A stretch of DNA of 64,000 nt from Chthonomonadales bacterium (GTDB lineage Bacteria > Armatimonadota > Chthonomonadetes > Chthonomonadales > CAJBBX01). Shown here in pieces: positions 34,520 to 42,569 of this stretch. Position 1 is the stretch's first letter, and the number at the start of each line of letters is the position of its first letter. The position numbers and the translations under genes are program-made. The notes under the pieces are model-generated. The model did not search any database. It was given only the letters and a program-made list of their open reading frames with translations, and was not told where the DNA came from. The stretch lies in assembly GCA_020849275.1 (NCBI GenBank), contig JADLGO010000049.1:1-64000 (forward strand), given 5' to 3'.

Positions 34520-36621
34520 GGCCGAACGTGGCTGCCCACGACGCAGCGGACGCGCTCCGCGCCGAGGGGCTGGCCCTGGATGGCCAGGCCAGCCTCGGCG
34601 CCGACGGCAACGGGATCGGGCTCGGCATCGACGCGGGCGGCACCTACACCGACGCGGTGGTGTACGATCCGGGCGCCCGAGCCGTGCTCGCCAAGGCGAA
34701 ATCGCTCACCACCTACCACGACCTGGTGGAGGGCATTCGCGGCGCGCTCGCCCAGCTCCCGCCTGAGCTGCTGGGGCGCGTGGGGGTCACGTCGCTCTCC
34801 ACGACCCTCGCCACCAACTCGATCGTGGAGGGGCGCGGCCACCGGGTCGGCCTCATCGTGCTCTCGCCCTGGGACTGGTTCGCGGAGAGCATCGACCACC
34901 AGCCGTCGATTCGGGTGCCGGGCTGCGTGGACGTGACCGGCGAGGTCCTCGAGCCGCTCGACGAGGAGACCTGCCGCGCCGCCATCCGGCGACTGCTGGA
35001 CGTGGAGCGATGCGCCGCCATCGTCGTGGCCGGCTACGCCACGACGCGCAATCCGGCGCAGGCCAACCGCGTACGCGAGCTCGTGCTCGAGGCCGCCGAG
35101 GTCCCTGTCATGTGCGCGCACGAGGTGAGCCGCCGCCTGGACGCGGTGCAGGGGGCGCGCACTGCCGTCGCCAACGCGCGGCTCCTGCCCGTCATCCAGC
35201 ACCTGATCGACTCCGTTCATTCCGCGCTCGCCGAGCGCGCCGTGCAGGGCCGGCTGATGGTCGTGAAGGGCGATGGCACGCCGGTGGACGAGAGCGTGGC
35301 GCGCTCGCGGCCGGTCGAGACCATCCTCTCGGGCCCCGCCGCCAGCGCCAGCGGCGCGCGCATCCTCACCGGGCTCGATGACGCGCTCGTGATCGACATC
35401 GGCGGCACGACCACCGATTGCGCCATCCTGCGCGACGGGCGCGTGGCCGTCGCGCGCGACGGCGCGCGCGTGGGGCCCTCGGTGATGAGCGTGGACGTGG
35501 TGGAGATCTGCACCGTTGGCCTGGGCGGCGACAGCCGGATCGGCTTCACGCGTGAGCGCGAGATCACGCTGGGGCCCCAGCGCAACATCCCGCTCAGCTA
35601 CCTGGCCGCCCGACACCCCGCCGTGGCCGAGTTCCTGCAAACCTTCGACATCCGCCGCTGCAAGGGCTCGCTGGACGCTACCGCACTCGACGTGCTCGTG
35701 CGCGGCGGCCAGAGCCGGCTGCGCTGGACGGAGCCCGAGCAGCGCCTGCTGGACGCGCTCGCCGACGGGCCGCTGCCGGCCGTGCGCGCGGCGGAGATCC
35801 TCGGCGTCCCGTCGCACGTCCTGCTCCCGCTCAGCCGGCTGGAGTCGAGCGGGGTCATCAAGCGAGGCGCCCTCACGCCCACGGATCTGCTCCACGTGGA
35901 CGGGCGCTTCGTCCGGTGGGACCGCGAGGCCGCCTCCCGCGCGCTCGCGCTCTTCTCGGCGATGTTCGGGCGGCCGTCGAGCGAGGTGCTGCGCGCCGCG
36001 CTGCGGGTGGTGACGCGCCGCATCTTCCAGGAGATCGTCCGTCGCGAGGTGTCGGCCGAGGACGCGCGGCTGCACGACCTACCCCCGCAGTGGTCGTACC
36101 TGCTCGACCGCGCGTTCGACGGCAATGGCGACTGCGCCGGGCTCGGCGTGAGGCTGTCGCTTCGCCGGCCGATCGTCGCGCTCGGGGCGCCGGCGCAGGC
36201 CCTGGTGCCGCCGGTCCGCGAGCACCTGGACGCGGAGATCGTGGTGCCGGAGGATGCCGACGTCGCGAACGCGGTGGGCGCGATCGCCACCGAGGTCGTC
36301 GTCCGCGAGGAGGTCACGATCGCGCCGGGCGTCAGCTCGGCCTACGTGCTCTACGCCACCGACGAGCGCGTCGAGTTCGCGGACCTGGCGCGCGCGACGG
36401 AGCGCGCTACCGAGCTCGCGCGCGAACGAGCGCGGCAGCGCGCGCTGGAGGCCGGCGCCGCCGCGCCGAAGGTCACCGTGACGCGCGGCGACTCCTCGGG
36501 CCTCGCCTCCGACGGCGGGCAGGTGTTCCTGGAGCGCCGGGTGACGGCAGTGGCTCTCGGCGCCGCCCTCGCGCATGTGCCGCCCGGCCTCGCGCATGTG
36601 CCGCCCGGCCTCGCGCGATAG
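34516..36621 (+). CDS. Hydantoinase/oxoprolinase (HyuA-like) ASKHA-fold protein with a winged-helix-like insertion
   Basis: 701 residues. The N-terminal hydantoinase domain has the phosphate loop GLGIDAGGTYTDAVVYD; the HyuA part has ETILSGPAASASGARIL and VIDIGGTTTDCAILRDG, then EICTVGLGGDSRIGF. Residues about 407-470 (EPEQRLLDALADGPLPAVRA through ESSGVIKRGALTPTDLLHV) look like a winged helix inserted in the ASKHA fold. The lone HyuA subunit, without HyuB, and coupling to a URO-D-like gene suggest an ATPase in corrinoid methyl transfer (activation) rather than hydantoin hydrolysis; this is inference. The C-terminus ends in a 21-bp tandem repeat. ATG 34516 overlaps the preceding stop. Confidence 0.82.
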   Translation: MRPNVAAHDAADALRAEGLALDGQASLGADGNGIGLGIDAGGTYTDAVVYDPGARAVLAKAKSLTTYHDLVEGIRGALAQLPPELLGRVGVTSLSTTLATNSIVEGRGHRVGLIVLSPWDWFAESIDHQPSIRVPGCVDVTGEVLEPLDEETCRAAIRRLLDVERCAAIVVAGYATTRNPAQANRVRELVLEAAEVPVMCAHEVSRRLDAVQGARTAVANARLLPVIQHLIDSVHSALAERAVQGRLMVVKGDGTPVDESVARSRPVETILSGPAASASGARILTGLDDALVIDIGGTTTDCAILRDGRVAVARDGARVGPSVMSVDVVEICTVGLGGDSRIGFTREREITLGPQRNIPLSYLAARHPAVAEFLQTFDIRRCKGSLDATALDVLVRGGQSRLRWTEPEQRLLDALADGPLPAVRAAEILGVPSHVLLPLSRLESSGVIKRGALTPTDLLHVDGRFVRWDREAASRALALFSAMFGRPSSEVLRAALRVVTRRIFQEIVRREVSAEDARLHDLPPQWSYLLDRAFDGNGDCAGLGVRLSLRRPIVALGAPAQALVPPVREHLDAEIVVPEDADVANAVGAIATEVVVREEVTIAPGVSSAYVLYATDERVEFADLARATERATELARERARQRALEAGAAAPKVTVTRGDSSGLASDGGQVFLERRVTAVALGAALAHVPPGLAHVPPGLAR
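36571..36612 (+). repeat. Two perfect tandem copies of a 21-bp unit
   Basis: The 21-bp unit beginning GCGCATGTGCC is present twice in a row (36571-36591 and 36592-36612) at the very end of the HyuA gene. It adds an in-frame heptapeptide (AHVPPGL twice) just before the stop, so it looks like a recent slippage duplication that preserved the frame. Confidence 0.9.
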
Positions 36622-36633
36622 CGGCGCGCGGCC

Positions 36634-37701
36634 TCAGAGCAGCGGGTCACCCGTGGCGACCTCGTAGGCGGCCAGCACGTTCTCCACGGGGGTGTTGGGC
36701 TGGATGCAGTGCGCCGGAGCGAAGAAGTAGCCGCCCTCGCGCCCGATCACATCGACGCGATGGCGTGCCTCGGCGCGACACTCCTCCACGGTGCCCCAGG
36801 GCAGCGTCTGCTGCGTGCTGATCAGGCCGCAGAGCGTGAGACGGTCGCCCACCTCGCGCTTGATGGCCTCCGGGTCCTGGCCCACCGGCTCCGGCTGCAT
36901 CGCGTCCAGGATGTCCAGCCCCATCTCCACGAAGCGCGGCTGAAGCCTGCGCGTGCTGCCGCAGGAGTGAAGCATGGCGCGGCAGCCGAAGGCGTGCGCC
37001 AGGTCGATGAAGCGTTGCAGGCGCGGGCGGAAGAAGCGCTCGAACGTGGCCGGCGAGATCATCGGCCCCATCTGGTTGCCCAGGTCCTCGCCGAGACACA
37101 CGACGTCGATCAGGTCGCCGGCGGCCTCCAGTCCGCGCCGAATGCACTCGTGGTAGAAGTCGACACGGTGGTCGATGATCGCGGTGCCCACCGGGTCGTC
37201 GGTGGCGATATCGCAGAGCACCTGTTCCATGCCGCGCCCGCGGCTCACGCCGTTGATGATGTCGGGTATGCCCGCGCTGCCGAAACAGACCACGAAGTCG
37301 GCCACGGCATGGCACTGCTCGCGGAGGCCCGCGTAGTCGTAGTCGTCGGGTGACGGCCAGGGGTAGGCCTCGACGTCGTCCATCGTGTGCAGGCCCGCCA
37401 GAGGCAGCTCGTAGGCCTCCAGGTAGGCGCCGAACTCGTACTCCTGCAGACCGTAGCCGACGCCGAACTCGTCGTAGCAGGCGATGCGGCTGCCCGGCTC
37501 CGGCTGGCGCGCGGGCCGCGTGCCGGCCGCGCCCACATGGCGGAAGTCGACCTTCAGCACGCGGAGCAGGTCCTGCCCCGGGAAGCGCTCCTGCAGCTTC
37601 GCCTGAAACTCCGGCGTGGTGTAGAACTCGATCGGGGGTCGATCGGGTTGCCGGTGCTCCACCGCGGCGCGAAAGCGCTCCTTCGGCGTCATCCAATCCA
37701 T
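36634..37701 (-). CDS. Uroporphyrinogen decarboxylase (URO-D) family protein
   Basis: 355 residues beginning MTPKERFRAAVEHRQPDRPPIEF. It shows DVVCLGEDLGNQMGPMISPATFERFFRP, FGCRAMLHSCGSTRRLQPRFVEMGLDILDAMQPE and a C-terminal GGYFFAPAHCIQPNTPVENV. The conserved His-x-Cys-Gly (LHSCGS) and the Cys near the end (APAHCIQ) match metal-binding positions in MtaA-type methyltransferases. It is convergent with HyuA and stands alone on its strand; the SpoVR gene ends upstream of it on the same strand at 37805. ATG 37701 follows an AGGAGG at long spacing; ATG 37692 is possible. Confidence 0.82.
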   Translation of the reverse strand: MDWMTPKERFRAAVEHRQPDRPPIEFYTTPEFQAKLQERFPGQDLLRVLKVDFRHVGAAGTRPARQPEPGSRIACYDEFGVGYGLQEYEFGAYLEAYELPLAGLHTMDDVEAYPWPSPDDYDYAGLREQCHAVADFVVCFGSAGIPDIINGVSRGRGMEQVLCDIATDDPVGTAIIDHRVDFYHECIRRGLEAAGDLIDVVCLGEDLGNQMGPMISPATFERFFRPRLQRFIDLAHAFGCRAMLHSCGSTRRLQPRFVEMGLDILDAMQPEPVGQDPEAIKREVGDRLTLCGLISTQQTLPWGTVEECRAEARHRVDVIGREGGYFFAPAHCIQPNTPVENVLAAYEVATGDPLL

Positions 37702-37804
37702 ATCGTGTGTCGCCCTCCTGCCGGTGATGCCATGGAGTTCGCCACGCGGTGGGGTTGGCTCCTTCCGTGAGAGCCGGCCGCCTCGGACGGCCGCCCGGCG
37801 CCGC

Positions 37805-39253
37805 TCAGAGCGCGCGCTGAGCGATCTCCTCGCCATCGCATGTCAGGAGCGTGGCCTCGCCGTCGAGCACCGTTTCCAGGTGTACCGGCCGGCGCCAGAG
37901 GAAGTGGATGTTGCGCAGGGTCCGCGCGGTGTAGTCCGTGTCGAGCGGCTTGCCGTCGAAGTGGTGCTTCAGGTAGAGCTCGCCCCGCCGCTCGTAGTTG
38001 CCATCCTCCACGGTCACCACGGGCGCGCCCAGGTTCGTCATCGAGTCGACGATGGTGTCGCGCACCCGGCGCCAGTCCGTGTCGCTCACCACCCAGGCCA
38101 GCTCACCGTCCACCTCTTCCATCCGGTAGGTGTAGAGGTCAAGATCGCGCACGAGGCGCGCCGTAAGGTACTTGCGCAGAAAGGAGGCATCGGACTCCTG
38201 ATCCACCACCTCGAAGACCTTCGCCATGCCCTGGCCGGGCGGCCGCCGGATCTCCTCCTCGCGCCAGTCGCGCTCGGGCTCCTCGTCGTCTACCTCGCCG
38301 TCCCAGCGCCGCCGAACGTCGTGGAGCACCTGGTAGCCCACGTGGTAGGGATTGATCGACATGCGCGATCCCGGCGAGAGCACGGAGGCGTGCGTGCGCC
38401 GGAACTCCCAGTGCTCCTCCGCGGTTAGCGGCAACTCGTTGAGGATCCGTTCGTGCCAGAACGAGGCCCATCCCTCATTCATGGTCTTCGTACGGATCTG
38501 GGGAAGGAAGTAGAGCATCTCCTCGCGCACGATGTTGACGACGTCGCGCTGCCACTCCTCCAGATCGGGCGCGTGGTCGCGCAGGAAGCGAAGCAGGTCT
38601 TTCTCGGGCTCGGGCGGCAGCTTGCGCGGTGGCGGCGCCGGCGGCTCGGAGCGCTTCCCGGCCACGCGCCAGAGATCGTCGAACTCGGTTGCGGGCTCGT
38701 CCGGCGATGTGCGCTCGCGCTCGTACTCCTCCGGCGTCTTGCGGCGGTAGCCCGGCGCGGTCGGGTCGAAGTGCTCCTCGATGGAGAGCACGGCGTCCAG
38801 GAAGCGCTCCACCTCGGCCGGCCCATGCTGCTGCTCATAGGCGCGCAAGCGCTCGGCGTGCAGTCGCACCTTCTCGATCATCTTGCGGTCCGTATGGGAA
38901 AAGTAGGCGTTGCGCCGAAAGAAGTCGGAGTGACCGAGCACGTGGGCCACCACGAGCTTGTGGGAAAGCATCGAGTTGTTGTCGAACAGGAACGCCTGGG
39001 TGGGGTCGGAGTTGAACACGATCTCGTAGATCTTGCTCAGGCCGTATTCATAGCTGGTCTTCTGCCGGTGGTAGTCGCGGCCGAATGTCCAGTGCGAGAA
39101 CCGGGCCGGAAGGCCGTAGGCGCCGAGCTCGTAGATGACGTGGTCGGGCACCACCTCGAAGTGCGTCGGGTAGGGGTCGAGCCCCATCTGCCGGGCCTTC
39201 TCCCAGATGATGTCGATCCAGCGCTCCAGTTCGGCCTTATCGGTATTGTTCAT
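37805..39253 (-). CDS. SpoVR family protein
   Basis: The 482-residue protein matches SpoVR along its length: IIWEKARQMGLDPYPTHFEVVPD, FGRDYHRQKTSYEYGLSKIYEIV, HVLGHSDFFRRNAYFSHTDR, EWQRDVVNIVREEMLYFLPQ, TKTMNEGWASFWHERIL and SINPYHVGYQV. In Bacillus it supports spore cortex formation; in other bacteria it usually pairs with a PrkA-type kinase and a YeaH-like protein, both absent here. Residues 180-225 form a charged, Pro-rich linker. ATG 39253 is chosen; ATG 39265 is an alternative. Confidence 0.93.
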   Translation of the reverse strand: MNNTDKAELERWIDIIWEKARQMGLDPYPTHFEVVPDHVIYELGAYGLPARFSHWTFGRDYHRQKTSYEYGLSKIYEIVFNSDPTQAFLFDNNSMLSHKLVVAHVLGHSDFFRRNAYFSHTDRKMIEKVRLHAERLRAYEQQHGPAEVERFLDAVLSIEEHFDPTAPGYRRKTPEEYERERTSPDEPATEFDDLWRVAGKRSEPPAPPPRKLPPEPEKDLLRFLRDHAPDLEEWQRDVVNIVREEMLYFLPQIRTKTMNEGWASFWHERILNELPLTAEEHWEFRRTHASVLSPGSRMSINPYHVGYQVLHDVRRRWDGEVDDEEPERDWREEEIRRPPGQGMAKVFEVVDQESDASFLRKYLTARLVRDLDLYTYRMEEVDGELAWVVSDTDWRRVRDTIVDSMTNLGAPVVTVEDGNYERRGELYLKHHFDGKPLDTDYTARTLRNIHFLWRRPVHLETVLDGEATLLTCDGEEIAQRAL

Positions 39254-39381
39254 CGCGACCCTCATGGGCGCCGAAGGCGCCGCGTGCCCTGGCGCCCGCC
39301 CGGCCTGCGGGCGCGCAAGCATACTACAGGATACGGCGCGCTTCGGGTTCCACGGCTCCCGCCCGCGCGCCAGAGGAAGCC

Positions 39382-40548
39382 ATGCCCGACGTTGAGCGCG
39401 GCCCAAGCCGCCGGGAGGTGCTCGCCGCCGCGGCCGCCTGCGCCGCGCCGGCGGCCGACACCGCGACCCCGCGCCCTCGCCGCGTGCCCGTGATCGACAT
39501 CACCGACCTCTACCATCCGGCGCAGGACCCCGGCGACAACGTGGACCTCATCGCCGCCTATGGCCTGCCCGAGGTGGAACTGCGGGCCGTCGTCCTCGAC
39601 GTGTCACAGCGCTACCGACGCCCGCATCGCGACGCGATCGACCCCGCCTACAGCGACCCGACCGGGCCCCGCGATGGTGGCTTCATCCCGGTGGCGCAGC
39701 TCAACTACATCTTCGGCCGTGACGTGCCCTGCGCGGCAGGCCCGTTTGAGCCGATGCGCCACCCGGGCGACACGATGCGCGACGCGGCGGCCGGCCAGCA
39801 GGCCGGCGTCGACCTGCTGCTGCGGGCCCTGCGCGCCTCGCGTGAGCCCGTCGACGTGGTCTCCTTCGGCTCGCTCCGCCCGCTCGCCGTCGCCCTCAAC
39901 CGCGACCCCGAACTGCTGCGCGCCCGCGTGCGGCGCGTCCACGTGTGCGCGGGCTCGATGCCGGCGCCCTATCTCGAGTGGAACGTCCGCCTCGATCCGC
40001 ACGCCTTCGTCCGCTTGCTGCGCTCGGAACTGCCGATCGCGCTCTACCCGTGCGCCACGGACGGCGGCGCCTTCGCGCTGGGAGAGCACAACACCTACTG
40101 GCGGCTGGCCGACCTGGGCATGCTCCGCCGCCTGCATCCGCGCCTCCAGAGCTACCTGTGCTACGCCCTGGGCCGCTCACAGCGCATCGACTTCCTGAAC
40201 GCCATCGACGATCCGCCACCTCCCGGAGCGCTCGAGCGCCTCTGCCCACGGCCCCATCACGTCTGGGAGACGGCCGTCTGGACTCAGGTATCCGGCCGCC
40301 GCCTCGTGCGCCGCGCCGACGGCACACACCGCCTGCTGTCCGCGGGGGCCATCGGGCCGGGGGACGCAGCGCTGCCTCAGGAGCTGCGACCCGTGTGTTT
40401 CGAGGTGAGCGACGCGGGCGACGTGCGGCTCCGGCCCGCGGCCGGCCTCGCCCGCGGGTGGATCTACTGGCGCGGCGACCCCGCCGGGCAGCAGGCCGCG
40501 CTCCAGGAGGCCCTGCCCGCGCTCTACACTTCGTTCACGCCGGCCTGA
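39382..40548 (+). CDS. Nucleoside hydrolase-like exported protein
   Basis: A 388-residue protein with a probable Tat signal (SRREVLAAAAACAAPAA). The next segment, VPVIDITDLYHPAQDPGDNVDLIAAYGLPEVEL, follows the Asp-rich calcium site pattern of inosine-uridine nucleoside hydrolases in a modified form. VDVVSFGSLRPLAVALNRDPELLRARV with VHVCAGSM matches the second half of the active-site fold. The first-strand DxDxxxDD is altered to DITDLYHPAQDPGDN, so activity is uncertain. Likely a periplasmic ribonucleoside-scavenging enzyme or a relative with another substrate. AGAGGA precedes ATG 39382. Confidence 0.65.
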   Translation: MPDVERGPSRREVLAAAAACAAPAADTATPRPRRVPVIDITDLYHPAQDPGDNVDLIAAYGLPEVELRAVVLDVSQRYRRPHRDAIDPAYSDPTGPRDGGFIPVAQLNYIFGRDVPCAAGPFEPMRHPGDTMRDAAAGQQAGVDLLLRALRASREPVDVVSFGSLRPLAVALNRDPELLRARVRRVHVCAGSMPAPYLEWNVRLDPHAFVRLLRSELPIALYPCATDGGAFALGEHNTYWRLADLGMLRRLHPRLQSYLCYALGRSQRIDFLNAIDDPPPPGALERLCPRPHHVWETAVWTQVSGRRLVRRADGTHRLLSAGAIGPGDAALPQELRPVCFEVSDAGDVRLRPAAGLARGWIYWRGDPAGQQAALQEALPALYTSFTPA

Positions 40549-40597
40549 CCGCCGCGGCGGCGGCTCGCCGGCCCACCCGGACCGAGAGGAGGCATCG

Positions 40598-41362
40598 ATG
40601 ACGGACCCCGCACGTGCGCGCCTGACGCACGGCCAGATACTCCAGCTCAAGCGCTGGAACACGCCGACGGTCTACAACGGCTGGGAGCAGATAACGCGCC
40701 GTGACAACGCCGGCGACGCGTTCAACATCGAGGAGACCCACGACTTCATGCCGGAGATGGGCCCGATGGTCGGCTACGCCGTCACGCTCGTGATCGAGCC
40801 CTCCAGCCCCGAGCACCCGCGCCGCCTGCCGGCGGCCTGGAGCGAGTACCGGCGCTACGTTGCCGACGTTCCCGGACCCAAGATCGCCGTCGTACAGGAC
40901 CTGGACAGGCCGCGCGTCATCGGCTCGTTCTGGGGAGAGGTCAACTCGAACGCGCACCGCGCGCTCGGCTGCGTGGGCACCATCACGGACGGCGCCATCC
41001 GTGATCTGGACGAGATGCGCGACGCGGGCTTCAAGGGGATCGCGCGCCGGCTCTGCGTGGGCCACGCCAACGCGTGGCCGGTACGCTGGGGATGCCCGGT
41101 GGAGGTGTTCGGGCGCGAGGTGCTCCCCGGCCAACTCATTCACGCCGACAAGCACGGCTTCCTGGCGGTACCGCCGGAGGACGAGGGCGCGCTGCTGGAA
41201 GCCGCACGCTTCATGGACTGCAACGAGTGCGACACCGTCATCGCCGCCGCGCGCGCGGCCCCTGGTCTTCCCGCGAAGGAGGTATTGGCCGCGCTCGACG
41301 CAGCTTCCGAGGCGTTCGGCTTGGCCGCGCGGGCGCGCTACGGCGCTCGCGGCGAGTGGTGA
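40598..41362 (+). CDS. RraA-like family protein (4-hydroxy-4-methyl-2-oxoglutarate aldolase type)
   Basis: 254 residues. The RraA/HMG aldolase signature is visible in the GSFWGEVNSNAHRALGCVG loop followed by TITDGAIRDLDEM, which contains the pyruvate- and metal-binding Arg-Asp pair. The family cleaves 4-hydroxy-4-methyl-2-oxoglutarate or decarboxylates oxaloacetate, and some members inhibit RNase E. With RNase J present in this genome, an enzymatic role in catabolism is more likely. AGGAGG precedes ATG 40598, and the gene follows the nucleoside-hydrolase-like gene after 49 bp. Confidence 0.85.
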   Translation: MTDPARARLTHGQILQLKRWNTPTVYNGWEQITRRDNAGDAFNIEETHDFMPEMGPMVGYAVTLVIEPSSPEHPRRLPAAWSEYRRYVADVPGPKIAVVQDLDRPRVIGSFWGEVNSNAHRALGCVGTITDGAIRDLDEMRDAGFKGIARRLCVGHANAWPVRWGCPVEVFGREVLPGQLIHADKHGFLAVPPEDEGALLEAARFMDCNECDTVIAAARAAPGLPAKEVLAALDAASEAFGLAARARYGARGEW

Positions 41363-41449
41363 CGCGCACGGGAACCCGCGCGCCGGCGAGGCGACGGCCG
41401 GGAGGCGCCCGCGTCGGCGCCGCGCCGGGCGACGGTCGTCGGCGCGGAC

Positions 41450-42391
41450 CTATGCCGCCAGCGGCGGCGCGTCGATGGAGAGGAAGGTGCGGACCGCCTG
41501 ATTGAAGCGATGCGACTCCTCCTCCTGCGGCGCGAGCGCGCTGTGCTCGAAGATGGCCAGGTTGGCGTGCGGCGCCCTCTCGCGGAACGCCTCCACGTCG
41601 GCGAGCGGCGGGCAGGCGGCGTTGCGCCCCCAGCATAAGAGGACCGGCTGCCGCACCTGCCCCGCGGCCGTCCGCAGGTCGGTGTTCAGAAGGCCAGCCA
41701 GGCGTGAGCGCTCCACATAGGCGGCGTTCGGCCGGTGGCACCCCCAGTAGCGCGCGTCAACCGTCTGCGGGCCCGCCCACTCGTCGTTGGCGTAGACGTC
41801 GCGCTGCAGGTGCTCAAGGATGCTGTAGCGCGACGTGGACGTTCCCCAGACGGCCGCCGACAGACCGGGCAGGCTGAGCACCTGAAAGGCCACCGCGCCC
41901 AGCAGGTTCGGTCGCAGCGCGCTCAGGCCCGCCAGAGCCACGAGCACCAGCTTGCCGAGCGTGGCGGGCCAGCGCGCTGCCACGTGCACCAGGTAGCTGG
42001 CGCCAAGGACACTGCCCAACACGTCGGCCCCCGGCCCGACGACGTCGTGCAGGAAGTCGCGCAGGAACCGGATGTAGGTCTCCGAGCCATAGGGGATGGG
42101 GCGCGCCGACGAGAGGCCGAAGCCCGGCAGGTCGACGGCGAAGACGGTGTGGTCGGCGGCGAGCGGCTCCAGATTGCGCCGCCATTCCAGGCAGCACGCC
42201 CCCACGTCGGGCGCGTGAACCAGCACGAGCGCGGGTCCGACTCCAAGCCTCCGGTAGTGGATCCGGTGGCCCTGCCAGGTGGTGAAGGTCGGCTCGCCTG
42301 GCAGCCCTTCGTGGAACGACGCCTCCGCCCGCTCCGCGTGCGCGGCGGGCCGAGCTTTCGTCTTGTGTACCGAGATGACATGGCTAGCCAT
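41450..42391 (-). CDS. Alpha/beta-hydrolase fold protein lacking the nucleophile
   Basis: 313 residues with the alpha/beta-hydrolase architecture: LVLVHAPDVGACCLEWRRNL (oxyanion region), VFAVDLPGFGLSSARP, and the nucleophile elbow. At the elbow the GxSxG motif reads G126-S-V-L-G130, with Val128 where the catalytic Ser belongs. The general-acid region (VLLCWGRNAACPP) and a candidate His (FEHSALAPQEEE) are kept. It may be a non-enzymatic binding protein. AGGAGA precedes ATG 42391. It is convergent with RraA and divergent from the peroxiredoxin gene. Confidence 0.8.
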   Translation of the reverse strand: MASHVISVHKTKARPAAHAERAEASFHEGLPGEPTFTTWQGHRIHYRRLGVGPALVLVHAPDVGACCLEWRRNLEPLAADHTVFAVDLPGFGLSSARPIPYGSETYIRFLRDFLHDVVGPGADVLGSVLGASYLVHVAARWPATLGKLVLVALAGLSALRPNLLGAVAFQVLSLPGLSAAVWGTSTSRYSILEHLQRDVYANDEWAGPQTVDARYWGCHRPNAAYVERSRLAGLLNTDLRTAAGQVRQPVLLCWGRNAACPPLADVEAFRERAPHANLAIFEHSALAPQEEESHRFNQAVRTFLSIDAPPLAA

Positions 42392-42539
42392 ACAGGCTCT
42401 CCTGACGTTCACGCGCGGCGGTTGGAGAGGAGTGTGCCTCCTCACGCCTGTAAGACGACTAGCCCTGCTAAATGTTTCCCGCCACTCGCGCGTTCGGAGC
42501 GGAACGGCCACCCCCGCGCCGCCGTAGGGTTGCGTGTGC

Positions 42540-42551
42540 CGTCACGTGACG
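42540..42551. promoter_or_regulatory. 12-bp perfect palindrome, candidate operator of the peroxiredoxin gene
   Basis: CGTCACGTGACG reads identically on both strands and ends 18 nt before ATG 42570, next to the GGGAGG ribosome site. This is a plausible binding site for a dimeric regulator, possibly redox-responsive given the gene, but no factor is known. The rest of the 178-bp divergent gap shows no clear -35/-10 pair. Confidence 0.45.
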
Positions 42552-42569
42552 CGCGTGGGAGGTGAACGT

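Noticed and set aside
34516-36621. Annotation as N-methylhydantoinase
   Set aside because: No HyuB subunit or hydantoin-catabolic gene is present, and the URO-D coupling and the insertion argue against it.
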